Part shown: piece after piece, positions 47,995 to 58,672 of the stretch
Numbering within the stretch: position 1 is the stretch's first letter
How the letters are laid out: every line of letters begins with the position of its first letter
Assembly (NCBI GenBank): GCA_003255025.1
Contig: QANY01004982.1
Location: 930,591-994,590, forward strand
Length of the DNA: 64,000 nucleotides
From: Datisca glomerata
Lineage: Eukaryota; Streptophyta; Magnoliopsida; Cucurbitales; Datiscaceae
Reading direction: 5' to 3'
Translations under genes and position numbers: made by a program
Notes under the pieces: generated by a model
Seen by the model: the letters and a program-made list of their open reading frames with translations, nothing else
Told to the model about the DNA's origin: nothing
Database searches by the model: none

Positions 47995-48363
47995 AAATGA
48001 AAAACTGTCATGGGAAGGTAGGTTTTTTCTTTTTCATGATAGTTTTTTTAATGATCATTCAATGACGGGAGTCCCCGTCATTATAGGTGTTTTATGGCAC
48101 CTACAATGATGGGGAATACCCGTCATTATGTGTTTTTATGACACATATAATGATGGGCAATCCCCGTCATTAAAGGTGTTTTTGCGGCATGTTTAATGAT
48201 GGGGATTCCCCGTCATAAAAAGTGTTTGGGCGGCACCTTTTGATGACGGTTTTTGGTAAAATGAGTTTAGATGACAGCTCGATAGATGACAATCACTTGC
48301 CCATCATTAAAGGGTTTGGATGACAGGTTTTCACTGTCATCTAAGCCCCATTTTATAGTAGTG
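47995..48363. repeat. CACTA subterminal repeat array, right end
   Basis: Repeats of CCCCGTCATTA, AATGATGGGGA and GGTGTTTT with a period of about 50 bp, then the inverted terminus. It is the mirror image of 1891-2150. Confidence 0.88.
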
Positions 48364-48366
48364 TTT

Positions 48367-48960
48367 AGAATATAAAATGATTGATTTAAAGATTATAGTT
48401 ATCCAAGTTCAAGAGCTTTAAGTCAGTTTACATGAGATACATGTTGAGAACATGTCTCTTAGCGAATCATTTCAAGTAGCAGTAATAATTAAAAAATTAC
48501 CGCAATCTTGAAAAGATTTCAAAAACTATCTCAAGCACAAATGTAAGAAAACAAAATTTAAAGAGTTAATAGTCTGTTTGAAGAAAACAATAAAAATGGG
48601 AGCCCCCTCATACTAACATAGTGGAAGATGGACAAAGACCGAACAAGAAGAGAAAGATGTCAAATGTTGTCCAAGTCAAGGACACACTAATGGAAAGAAG
48701 TTCAAAATCAAGTGCTACAAATGTAGTAGACAAGGACACCGCTCGAAGAAGTGTCGAAAGCATAAGAATGTCGAGAAAAAAGAATGTTCAAGCCAATGTT
48801 ACCGAAATTGACAATATTTTGAATGGCTTATCCGTCATTGACCTTTTTGCAATGGTTCCGAATGAAATTTTGTTACAAATACCAAAGAATGATGGATAGA
48901 CACTAGATCTAGTCCTTATATTTGTGCAAACAAGAAAATATTTTCTACTTACGCACACGT
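48367..48960 (+). pseudogene. Copia gag, 3' part, and protease start
   Basis: Gag resumes after the CACTA element (NMSLSESFQVAVIIKKLP, then DFKNYLKHKCK). The CCHC knuckle at about 48707-48750 reads CYKCSRQGHRSKKC. The protease start near 48895 reads WIDTRSSPYICANKK, so the usual D-(T/S)-G has become D-T-R; the enzyme would be dead even without frame breaks. Confidence 0.85.
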
Positions 48961-49039
48961 AAATGGTGGAAAACATTTATATATATGAAACTCTTCAAGC
49001 TCTAATATTGAAGGACAAGGAATGGTTGTGCTTAAAATG

Positions 49040-50100
49040 ACATTTGGTAAATAAGTCACTCTCAATAACGTTCTTCATGTGCCATATCTTCAGAAAAATT
49101 TAGTGTCTAGATCTCTTTTGAGCAAAAATTATTTTAAGTTGGTCTTTGTATCTGATAAGTTTGTCCTCACTAAGAACGATATGTATATCAGGAAGGGATA
49201 TATATGCAATGGGTTTTTTAGATTAAATGTAATAACGATTGTACCACAACTTATTAATAATAATAATGTTTCTTCTTCTGCTTACATGGTTGCGTTATCT
49301 AATTTATGGCATGCTAGACTAGGACATGCAAATTATAAAACTTTAAATAGGTTATCAAATTAAACTTAGTACCTAAGTTTTGAAATTGATAATAAATATA
49401 AATGTGAGATATGTGTGGAATCGAAGATAGCAAGAACACCTTTTAAATCAATAGAAAGAACTATCAAACCTCTAGAATCAATTCACAATGATATTTGTGA
49501 TTTGAAATATTTACATATTAGAGTTGGTAAAATGTACTTTATACTTTTACAGATGATTGTGCTAGATATTATGTGTATTTGCTAAGAGCTAAGATGAGGC
49601 AATTAAAGTGTTTCGATCAACACTACAAAAGTGAAGTTGAGAATCAACTTAGCAAAAAGATTAAGGTGTTAAGAAGCGATACAGGTGGTGAATATGATTC
49701 ATTTTTTAGCAATTTTTTGGAGAACATGAAATCATTCACCAGACTAGAAATTGAACTTTGAAATAAATGATGAATGCAATGATAGTAAGTTCAAGTTTAC
49801 CTTAACATTTATGGGGGAATCATTGCTTTTTTGCATATTACATTTCTCAACAAGATTTCTCATAAGAAGACTCACACAATTCCATATGATATATGGAAGG
49901 GTCGATCTGTTACTTTTAAATATTTTAAAGTGTGGGGGTGTTTAGCTAAGGTCGTCATTACTAAACTTAAATAGGTTAAGATAAGGCTTAAAATCATTGA
50001 CGTGTTCATTGGCTATGCACATAATAATAGTGCGTATTGGTTTCTTGTTCACAAATATGAGATTCCAGATATGCATGTTAATATAGTAATATAATCGAGG
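49040..50100 (+). pseudogene. Copia GAG-pre-integrase and integrase, broken
   Basis: MPYLQKNLVSRSLLSKNYFK at 49079, then LWHARLGHANYKTLNRLSN near 49305-49360 (the HxxxH...CxxC zinc region; CEICVESK near 49405). The integrase core follows with LRSDTGGEYDSFFSNFL at 49665-49720 (second catalytic D). Several stops. Confidence 0.85.
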
Positions 50101-50289
50101 AATGCACTATTCTTGGAAAATATATTTCCATATAACATGTCAAGTGAGTCAAATTGACTAAAGAGATCTCACGATTGTACATCCAATCACAATCTTGATA
50201 TATACATGAGGAAGAGCCTACTCAGAGTAAAAAGATAAAGACAATCAAGTCATTTTGGCCTGATTTTTTAACTTATTTATTAGAAAATG

Positions 50290-51000
50290 AACCTCAAAGT
50301 TTTATAGAGGCAATGACATCTCCTGAAGCATCATATTGAAAAGAAGCAGTCAATAATGAAATTGAATCCATCATGCAAAATCAAACATAGGAACTGGGTG
50401 AACTTCCACCATGAAATAAACTGTTAGGGTGCAAGTGAATTTTTAAAAGGAAAATGAAGGCAGATAGAGCAATCGATAAATACAAAGCAAGACTCATGGC
50501 TAAATGCTACAAGCAACAAGAAAGCTAGGATTATTTTTACACCTACTCACCAGTTATGAAGATTACGTCCATTCATATGTTAATTTCCATTGCAACATTA
50601 AATAATCTAGAAATATATCAAATTGATGTTAAGACTGCTTTCTAAAATGGTGAATTATATGAAAAAAATATACATTGAACAACTAGAAGGATTCATTGTT
50701 CCTAGATAAGAGAGAAACGTCTGTAGAATTTAAATCTCTCTATGGATTAAAACAAGCACCAAAATAATGGCATGAGAAATTTGACAAAGTTATATTGACA
50801 AATGGATTTAAAATTAATGAGTATGACAAATGTGTATATTTTAAGAACATTCAAGAAGGGTATTTCATTGTTCTATATGTTGATGATATATGCTAATTAT
50901 CGGTAGTTATATCAATGTTATAAAAACTATCAAACAATTATTAACTAGTAGATTTAAGATGAAGGACATGGGTGTCGCATATGTTATTTGAGGAATCAAG
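50290..51000 (+). pseudogene. Copia reverse transcriptase, broken
   Basis: Pieces: FKRKMKADRAIDKYKARLMA near 50440-50500, DYFYTYSPVMKIT near 50525, IDVKTAF near 50620, SLYGLKQAPK near 50735, and the catalytic FIVLYVDDIC near 50865-50895 followed by a stop. Confidence 0.88.
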
Positions 51001-51521
51001 ATTTCTAGAACATCTTATGGATTTATACTATCTAAAAAACATTATATTGAGAAAATACTTGATAAGTTCAAGAAGTATAATATAATTTTAGTGAAGACAC
51101 CAGTAGATATAAGTCTAACTCTTTCTCCTAATATTAGTGATCATATCACAATTGGAATATGCTCGTATAATTGGTAGTTTAATATACGTAATGAACTGTA
51201 TGAGACCAAACATATCTTATACAGTAAGTAAGTTAAGTCGTTATACAAGTAATCTTGGTAAAGATCATTGGAAGGCCATTATAAGAATTCTTGGGTATTT
51301 AAAACTTATAAGAATTATGGACTGCACTATATGACAAATCCACAAGTATTGGAAAGTTGTAGTGGAAGTTCCCTAAATAGACTTGCATTGCGAGATCTGC
51401 CATGGAATCTGAGATTATAGTTTTAGATGAAGCTAGAGAAGAAGCGGAAATTTTTGGAGGACATTCCTAATTGGCCTAAGTTTGTGCCTGCAATATGCAT
51501 GTATTAAGATAGTCAACAACA
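51000..51521 (+). pseudogene. Copia RNase H, 5' part
   Basis: [20 protein letters not shown] and [20 protein letters not shown] at 51145-51290; the domain then decays and is cut at 51526 by a solo LTR. It resumes at 53777. Confidence 0.85.
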
Positions 51522-51526
51522 ATTGG

Positions 51527-53771
51527 TGCTGGTCGTCGCGACGTGTGTGCGGCGAAAGCGTGGAGGCGTGTGGCCTATTAAAAATTAATCTTTTAATAAA
51601 AATGAATCTTATAACAAAACAAAACTTGTGCAACGTCACGATAACCAAATAAAAAATTTTATTGAAATTTCTTTTTCAATCTATCAGGATTTATTATATA
51701 TTTATAAGTTAAATCTGCAACATACAAGGTTAGGAATCATATACCTCTTGTAGTCTATATCAAGTGTCCTTGGAAAAACTGATCGATCATCCGTTTCCAC
51801 GAAATCGCTCCAACGATCAGTAGACTCCAATATCCACACCAAGATCTTTCAAGATCACTAGGACGTTTGTAGTCATGTAGAATATTACAAGATACTTTTC
51901 TTGTCTCTAGATATTCTCAACACATGAGATCTAGAGATTTACTGAGAAAAGTTTTAATGAGACGATTCTCTAAAAAAATGTGATGATTATTCTTTTAGAG
52001 ATTTGATTAACATTTAATCACAGAAGAAAATCTCTCTGACACTAATCGTGTTCTCAAGTCAACTCTTGATTGACGAACCGATAATCTGATCAACTGATTC
52101 TCTCCTCTTCGTTCAATAACCTAGGCCATTAGAATAATAACTGTATATATTCTAGATAATGGCGTATCCGAATTTTAGGGATAAACTGAAATAATATTTA
52201 ACTATAAAATTATCAATTTGCAATGGAACTCACTACAATTGTGCACAACTGCAGTGCCAGTGCCAGTGCAGTGTGCCGTGAGCCAGCACAGTGCCTTACA
52301 GCACCACTATAGTGCCATGTGGCACTATAGTGTTGCACACTCACTACTGTAATGCCACACTATGGTAGTCCATGTCAATTTTTAGTACTCTATCAGTGAT
52401 TGACACTCGATAATTACTGCGAATTAAATATTTATTTTAATTAGATAATTATCTAGATATCAGTTATTTCAAAATTAGCATATATGATTATCCATATCAA
52501 CTATCTTATCTATTATTTCACAAATAACATATTTCATTTATTTAAATTATTATCTAATAATATTTTAATTATCTAATTCGACAAATTAGATATTTTATCT
52601 CACTTATCGATAATTAAAAAATCGATAATTATTTATATATATATATATATATAATTTCTGAAAATTATAGTTAAATATATAAATAATTCAATTAATTAAT
52701 TTTTAATTAATTAATCATAATTATCTTATAGTTACGTACTTGCCTCAGAATAAAAATTTTTTTTACAAGTCAGTACTTTTCTCATGTCCTGAAATACTCA
52801 CCACTAGACAATGTAGTATAGAGGCGACTTGGGGATCATGAACCTATAATCCTAAGCTCCAATAAATAAAATTATTAATTATTTATTAATTACTCTACTA
52901 TAAATGAAACTGCACTCTTAGAGATTATAGAATGTATTTACAGAGTATTTTCATGTAGTCGACTAACATAATCATTTATTGTATTTATGTCATCCAATTA
53001 TTGTTTTGTAAATTAGAACTGGTCAAAATTATCGTTTTACCCTATTAATTACCTATTTATCCTTAATACTCATAATCCACTAGTGAATGGCTAATTTATA
53101 ATCTTATTATATATTTGAGCTCAATAACCGTTCAGTTCCAGAATTAACACTCAAAGGAACCAATAGACGATCCGTTAGGAAAACATAGATTGAAAATCAT
53201 GTAATATCATGTCTCCATCCATCCACATCATTATGTCCAAAATAAAAGTCACTAGCCTGATTAATAAACAGACATTAACGAGTGAATCAAAAGATTCAGT
53301 AGACATCCATATGAGTTCATGACTACTCAGGATTTAGATTAATCTACATATGATCATCAAATTGATTTGTATTAAATTTTTATGATAAACGGCACGTTAA
53401 TAAAGATATTAATTCTCATCGATCTTATCATATATAATCTTATCATATAAGGTACATTCACTAAGATGTCTATCCACATCAATGATCCAGATCTAGATCA
53501 CACCCATTCATAATGCTTAGTGAACCATACTACCAATCATTCATTAAAGATTTCATACTTTAATTGCTGACAATTTTATTCATTATTCTATGATCTTAAT
53601 TCTCTTGTACTAATACAAGATCATAGTCTCATTGATGAATATGAAATTTTTAGATATTTATATAAATTATTCAACAATAATTTAAAAGAACAATTATAAG
53701 AAAAATGTAATGCTCTTTAAATTTCATATCAAAATGTCAATACACATGTTTTGTGGGCATAACCCCCAACA
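51527..53771 (-). repeat. Solo copia LTR, 2245 bp, with 5-bp duplication
   Basis: Begins TGCTGGTCG, ends CCCCCAACA and is flanked by ATTGG at 51522-51526 and 53772-53776. Its body matches the LTRs at 13020-14452 and 19774-21915 in the same orientation (GAGATCTAGAGATTT, CCACACCAAGATCTT, GAGCTCAATAACC, ATGATCTTAAT...ACAAGATCATAGTCTCATT). No internal domains, so it is what unequal recombination between two LTRs leaves behind. Contains (AT)n at 52634-52652 and a dense set of GTGCCA/TGGCAC words at 52250-52370. Confidence 0.92.
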
Positions 53772-53776
53772 ATTGG

Positions 53777-53980
53777 AATGGCACAAAATATAATGTATAA
53801 CGGTAAGTCTCGACATATATGCCGAATACACAATACTGTAAGACATTTTATCTCGAGTGGAATAATTTCCATTGGCTACATGAAGTTAAAAGACAATATT
53901 GCGGATCCACTTATAAAAGTTTTAACAAGAGAGCAAGTAAAAAGTTCATCAAGGGGAATGAGTCTAAGGCCTATGTGATA
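53777..53980 (+). pseudogene. Copia RNase H, 3' part
   Basis: MAQNIMYNGKSRHICRIHNT, then in frame GYMKLKDNIADPLIKVLTRE and QVKSSSRGMSLRPM to a stop at 53978. Nearly open, directly after the solo LTR. Confidence 0.88.
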
Positions 53981-54224
53981 AATAATTGTCATAGTGACAA
54001 CCCTACCTAGTTGCCTTGAGATCCTAAGATCTTGGTTCAAACAAATAATTGAATTTTGTTGTGATTCAGTACACACTGAGGAGACGCACATTCCATCCCA
54101 TTCCTATGATGAGATGCACATTTGCTGTGAGAGCCAAGATAAGTTATGCTTTTTATGATTCCCATAGCTTGTATTTGTATAAGTGAGGTATTATAGGATA
54201 CTCTTAATGAAACTCACCTATGTG

Positions 54225-54406
54225 TGTAATGCTCCGAAGTTCAACTGAGGATTTTGGTAATTTTTAAAATAACACAGAAGCTAGGTCAAATTTTTCTTTT
54301 TAAAATCAAAACATGAATCATTTTTTAAATAAAAAAAATCTTGACCTAGCTTTCACGTTATTTTGAAAATTATCGAAGTCCCCTCAATCGATCTTCGAGG
54401 TGTTAC
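54225..54406. mobile_element. Foldback MITE, 182 bp
   Basis: Almost entirely an inverted repeat: TGTAATGCTCCGAAGTTCAA... at the left pairs with ...TTCGAGGTGTTAC at the right, with GAAGCTAGGTCAA and TTGACCTAGCTTTC near the centre. Flanked by ATGTG at 54220-54224 and 54407-54411. RNA from it would form a long hairpin. The surrounding 53981-54748 is copia 3' untranslated DNA, ending in the purine tract CTGGGGGA. Confidence 0.85.
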
Positions 54407-54748
54407 ATGTGAGTCTGAAAGGACCGCTTCTATGAGAATTGGTAGGCTAAATTGTCTAAAGCACTCATGAAACCAGGACGTGTTCAGGGAAAAAATGAAC
54501 ACAAACGTAAAAACTAACTATGTTCAAAAAATAACTATATGATTTCTATTGTCTTAGATTATATAAATAGTTGACAGTTGAAGGCATTATGTCCACTAAT
54601 TAGCTTAGTAATCCCCATAGATTTTCACCGAGGAACGTTTAAAGTCTTTGACTACTTATCCTAAGGCAGTTATTTTTCATTTGTAATCGCACAAGTGTTT
54701 GCCTTTTCATTTGCACGTTTGAGGAAACCAATTTTTCCTTCATCTGGG

Positions 54749-55438
54749 GGATAAAAATGATATTTTAACAAATTTGAACTCAACTGATGGTACCATACTT
54801 TGATATTAGTGTGACCAAATACAAAACTCGTTATACATCTTATAGAAAGTAACATGAGATAATGCATTGTCAAAACCATTAGGTAATGAATGAGAAAATC
54901 GTCTCAAAACTTACCTGCTTGATTATATAAGAAATTTGAATGGGAGATTATCTCATGACTGTACAAGATTGATCTTGGAGTTTATTAATTTCTTATATTT
55001 TAAAAATTGTATGATATTTGGCTCATACCTCTTCGATTCTCGTATCACCTCACAACATTGGTAAAAGTAACCAAGGTTGGTTCAAATTGCCATGAACAAA
55101 CCTATATAAACTTGGTGGTTAAACTTGGTGGTTATTTGTTGCAACATAACATAACATACACAACACATTTTTCCTATGTATTGTTATAATTTGTCTTGCA
55201 TTTGGGTCTTGTGTGCGCAGGTACAAGATAAAGTTACGTTTGTCGATTCTTATTAATTGGAGTGCAACTTCTGTGAGAATTGAAAGATACGTCCTATCCT
55301 AAGAAACGATTACTCAACACTTTAAACACTTGTGAGGGGGTAAATTCATCTTAAGGAGACTATTTTCGCATTGGGTTCAGATCATCATTTTACTTAACTA
55401 ATTACATAAATGTGTGAGTTTTCTCTCTTTGCATTGCA
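54749..55438 (+). repeat. Host copia 3' LTR
   Basis: Pairs with 41605-42313. Contains TATATAAA near 55103 followed by a 13-bp tandem duplication (AAACTTGGTGGTT twice) absent from the 5' LTR. Confidence 0.85.
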
Positions 55439-55548
55439 CGTACTAACATTATCTATTAATAAAATGAGATAGATTTATTAATAACATTTTTATTTTACAT
55501 AAGAAAAATAAGTCAAAGAGTGAGACGTACTAATCATAAATAATAGGG

Positions 55549-55800
55549 GAAAATACTCTGATCACCCCTATAGTTTGCTTAAAAGAAACAGACACTACTT
55601 CTGGTTCAAAAAAAGACAAATAGGTCTATTCCATTACAAATATGTTGGTTTTAGGATGAAATGACCCAAATACACTCAACCAAACTTTAGGTTGTTTTCT
55701 CATCGAAAGTAAACATTAAGGGATGTTTGAGTTATTTTTAAACTAGAATGGGTGTTTCTGTCTTTTAAGCAAACTATACCAAAGTATATTCTTGACATGT
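55549..55800. repeat. MITE of the TATAGTTTGCTTAAAA family
   Basis: Left end CCCCTATAGTTTGCTTAAAA, right end inverted TGGTATAGTTTGCTTAAAAG. Related copies: 35585-35957 with 41316-41400, 59990-60160 (inverted, partial), 60235-60291 (partial). Target duplication not resolved. 55801-56299 is unassigned. Confidence 0.7.
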
Positions 55801-56553
55801 TCTAAGTTATTATAACCTGATATTTATTGTGTTCTACCCATTTGAAGGAGATGATTTTGCAGGTATATCAGCTCATTCATGTAATGTCATAGTTTTATAC
55901 ATGAAACATAATTGGGGGATTTGGTGTTTAATAGTAATACATGAATTCACTACCCCGTTTTCCACTAAACCCTTAGTTATTAAAAAAAGAAAAAAAATCA
56001 CCTTGAAGAAGGGCATATAAGACCCCATGAACATGCAATAAAAAATCTAAAGCTTTTCATCTCTAATATAATAATAAGGCCTTAAGATGGACCAAATTTT
56101 TATGTTTCATCTCCCCAAAACTTCCATCTTTTCTCTAAACTCTTTTTCTAATACACTAATTATATCATTCAGTAAATATGCCAAATTAAAAACCTTACCT
56201 ACACCCAAAGAATACTACATTCTTGTTTTGGCCACTATTTAATTTTTATATATTCACTGTTTATGTTGTCACTGCTTCCGACCACACTAGACTTACCACC
56301 ACTACAAGAAATATGACATTCTGTAGGGTTAAAATATAAGGTTTGCAGTCTATTCTTGTTAAAAACTCAAAACAACTAGAATTTTTAAGAATCAAGTAAA
56401 AACTATTCCTATTAAAGGTTAAAAAAAGTGTGAGGCAAATTTAAACGCGGGCTTGAGCAAAATTTGGAGACCTTGTATCCTACACTCGAATCGTTTCATT
56501 CTCAAGCTCTCTTAGAAGCTCAATATTCTTCTTCATTTTCAAAGTGAAGCTCC

Positions 56554-56560
<7 letters not shown>

Positions 56561-56604
<44 letters not shown>
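56561..56604. repeat. (CT)n microsatellite
   Basis: 22 CT units within the CACTA leader; shorter CT runs follow at 56751-56771. Confidence 0.95.
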
Positions 56605-56608
<4 letters not shown>

Positions 56609-57850
56609 TCTTCTCCAAAATAAAGCACATAGATCCTCTTTGTTCACTCACAGTTTCTCCCTCTCAAATGACCTAAGGCTAGGCCTTTGACGAAGAAGAG
56701 AGAGCAGATCGAGTGAACATATACTCTCTCTTTGGTTTCTACTTTAACTTTACTCTCTCTCTCTCTCTCTTTGCTTTCTAATTAAAGAGAAGTCAAGTGA
56801 ACAAATCGAGTGCCCAAGCCACTCTCAATCATCTTTGCAACCTCATCGCCGTTGCCACATCATTGTTTCTGTCACTCTGCTGTCATCAGACGAAGGTGAG
56901 TGGCAATGGGAAGCTTCACCATCAAGACATGAAGCCTCACTGTCCAGCACGTAAAGAATCTTCAACCCTTAAAAGTATGTTTAAAGCTCTTTCTTTCTTC
57001 ATTTTCTCATATTTATCTCCTTAATCTGCTCTTTCGTGGGTGAGAAAACACACAGAAAACTCTTGTGCAAGCTCAGCCTTAAGCTACGTTGAGTGTGAGA
57101 CTGAGCTCCACTGTTTCCCTTTTTCCTCTAAGCTCATAATAATGAGCTTAACTAGAGCTTTCTTATTTTATTTTGCAATTGGCTGTGGAGTTGTCTAAGT
57201 GATGTCGATAATAATGTTTGATTAAATTTTTAAAACTGTTGATGCAATTGAAAATAGATTTTTTTGGAATACTATGATCATATATTAATTGGTTTTAGTG
57301 TCGGTGTGATGTTTATCTACATTGTTGGTTGCTATTACTTCTAGGTTGCAATAAAATGTAAATCTGGATGCTTTTATCTATATAAGAACCTTTATGAACT
57401 ACTGGATAACTCAATGGAAGCTGAAAAGTATGAGAATGTGACTTATATGCTTGGTATACTCATCTTTCTTTTATAGTTCCGTTACATAGCTTCAATTCCG
57501 TGGGAACCTACGTATTTGAAGTCTTCTTTTACTTCATAAGATTTTCTTTCTGAGGCCACTAGTGAAGGTATTGAGGTTTACAATTCCATTCTTTGATATG
57601 GGTTTATTGGAAATTTTCTCTACTCTACATAATTTTGTCATATTCATTATCTGAAGTAATTCAAGTTACATGCAGCTTCTACTTCCTTATCCAGTACCTT
57701 TTTCATTTGTTATTAAATTAAGCAATTCATTATTATTTGGAACTAGAGTAACTCATAATTGAACAGGAGAGGATATGATCTGCTATTAAGTTAGTTTCAC
57801 TTTGATTGCTTTAACCATGTTTGGTTTTCTTTTTGGCGAATACTCGTGCA

Positions 57851-58672
57851 GGTTCTAAGCATGAGCACACTCAATAGAGCTAGTGTTGTGGCTCAACTTA
57901 TAGCATATGTACCTCTATCATCAGCTGAGGTGGATCAGCCCAAGATCTGTCTTCCATTGATGTAATTTTAACCAAAATTATTGTCTGTAAAAGTTTTCTA
58001 AAGCATAATTAAATTCTCCAAGTTGCTGTTATTCCTCGGTTTTAAGCTCATTTATGAAGGAATTTATGATTTTGAGATTTCCCATTCCCAAATTCATGAA
58101 GTAGAAGGACACTTAGCTAATGTTTAAATCTCATTTAAAGTTATTTCTTCCAATTCAAATGAATTCTTTCGTATGTTTAGTATGTTTACTTTGTTCAACT
58201 ATAAAAGATTCTAGTTGATACTTATATTATGCTGATATGTAGAGTTTTATTTCCCATTCCAACATGTTTTTGTTGTATGAAAGAAAAACTTCCAGAGAAG
58301 CAAGGGATGTCGCCAAGGTTACAATCCACAGCTTAGCAACCTCTTCCCAAAAACAGTAATGATCCATGGATTGAAGATGGCCAAGAGCTAAAACCATGCT
58401 GGGAGATAGCAATATTGGGTAAATGAGATCTAACTGCTAGAAAAGATCTAGATGGCATTGGACGAGAAGAGTTGCTAGAGGCTTTGAAAAGGGTGAGTAG
58501 CCCCTTACCTAACTCTTCCTCTCCTCATTAATTATCTGGAATTGATTTTCCATTTCTCATATTTCATTTATTTAATGGACTTGCAGCAAAAGGGTACTTT
58601 TAATACAGGCTAGGAAGATAGTACTGAAATTCCTGAAGAATTAAAACTTAGATTGGCATACAGAGAAGCAGC
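57851..58672 (+). pseudogene. Captured host-gene exons, unidentified
   Basis: Exon-like segments with splice-like borders: about 57852-57960 (SMSTLNRASVVAQLIAYVPL, SSAEVDQPKIC); 58283-58490, in two frames (SREARDVAKVTIHSLATSSQ; then NDPWIEDGQELKPCWEIAIL and DLTARKDLDGIGREELLEAL); 58588-58672 (QKGTFNTG, then EDSTEIPEELKLRLAYREAA). The second and third join as one conserved-looking soluble protein through intron 58491-58587 (GTGAGT...TTGCAG). A frameshift at about 58345, a TGA after ILGK and a TAG in the third exon break it. I do not recognise the family; a chloroplast or regulatory protein is possible but unproven. The first segment may belong to another gene. Confidence 0.6.

Larger units (their letters stand above)
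43791..48363. mobile_element. CACTA (En/Spm) element, 4573 bp, carrying dynamin (DRP2) exons
   Basis: Ends CACTACTACAAAAGGGATTT (43791) and, inverted at 48363, CACTACTATAAAATGGGGCT. A perfect 3-bp duplication TTT lies at 43788-43790 and 48364-48366, and copia gag is continuous across the empty site, which fixes both ends. Subterminal TGACAG/GTCAT words are dense in the first 140 bp and last 370 bp. No transposase (TNPD/TNPA) domain seen. The interior carries four exons of a DRP2-type dynamin on the plus strand. The leader 44040-44300 has a long (CT)n run and a repeated TCGCTTAGTATCGTCGCTCC block (three times). 44400-45680 and 46320-47250 are intron-like AT-rich DNA with no other gene recognised. 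Confidence 0.93.
41605..55438 (+). mobile_element. Ty1/copia retrotransposon, plus strand, split by three later insertions
   Basis: LTRs of about 700 bp (41605-42313 and about 54749-55438) share GATAATGCGTTGCC-like, GAACGGGAGATTATCTCA, CAGGATTGATCTTGGAGTTT, CTATATAAACTTGGTGGTTA and the end TCTCTCTTTGCATTGCA. Between them gag, protease, integrase, RT and RNase H are recognisable in copia order from 43408 to 53980. The coding order is interrupted by a CACTA element (43791-48363), a solo LTR (51527-53771) and, in the 3' untranslated part, a foldback MITE (54225-54406). No clear 5-bp target duplication at the LTR ends. Stops and frameshifts in every domain. Confidence 0.88.

Noticed and set aside
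1891..48363. A single 46-kb CACTA element, since both ends are of one family and both are flanked by TTT
   Set aside because: The 48363 end pairs with 43791: the copia gag is continuous across that pair. TTT at 1888-1890 is then a coincidence or belongs to a separate copy.
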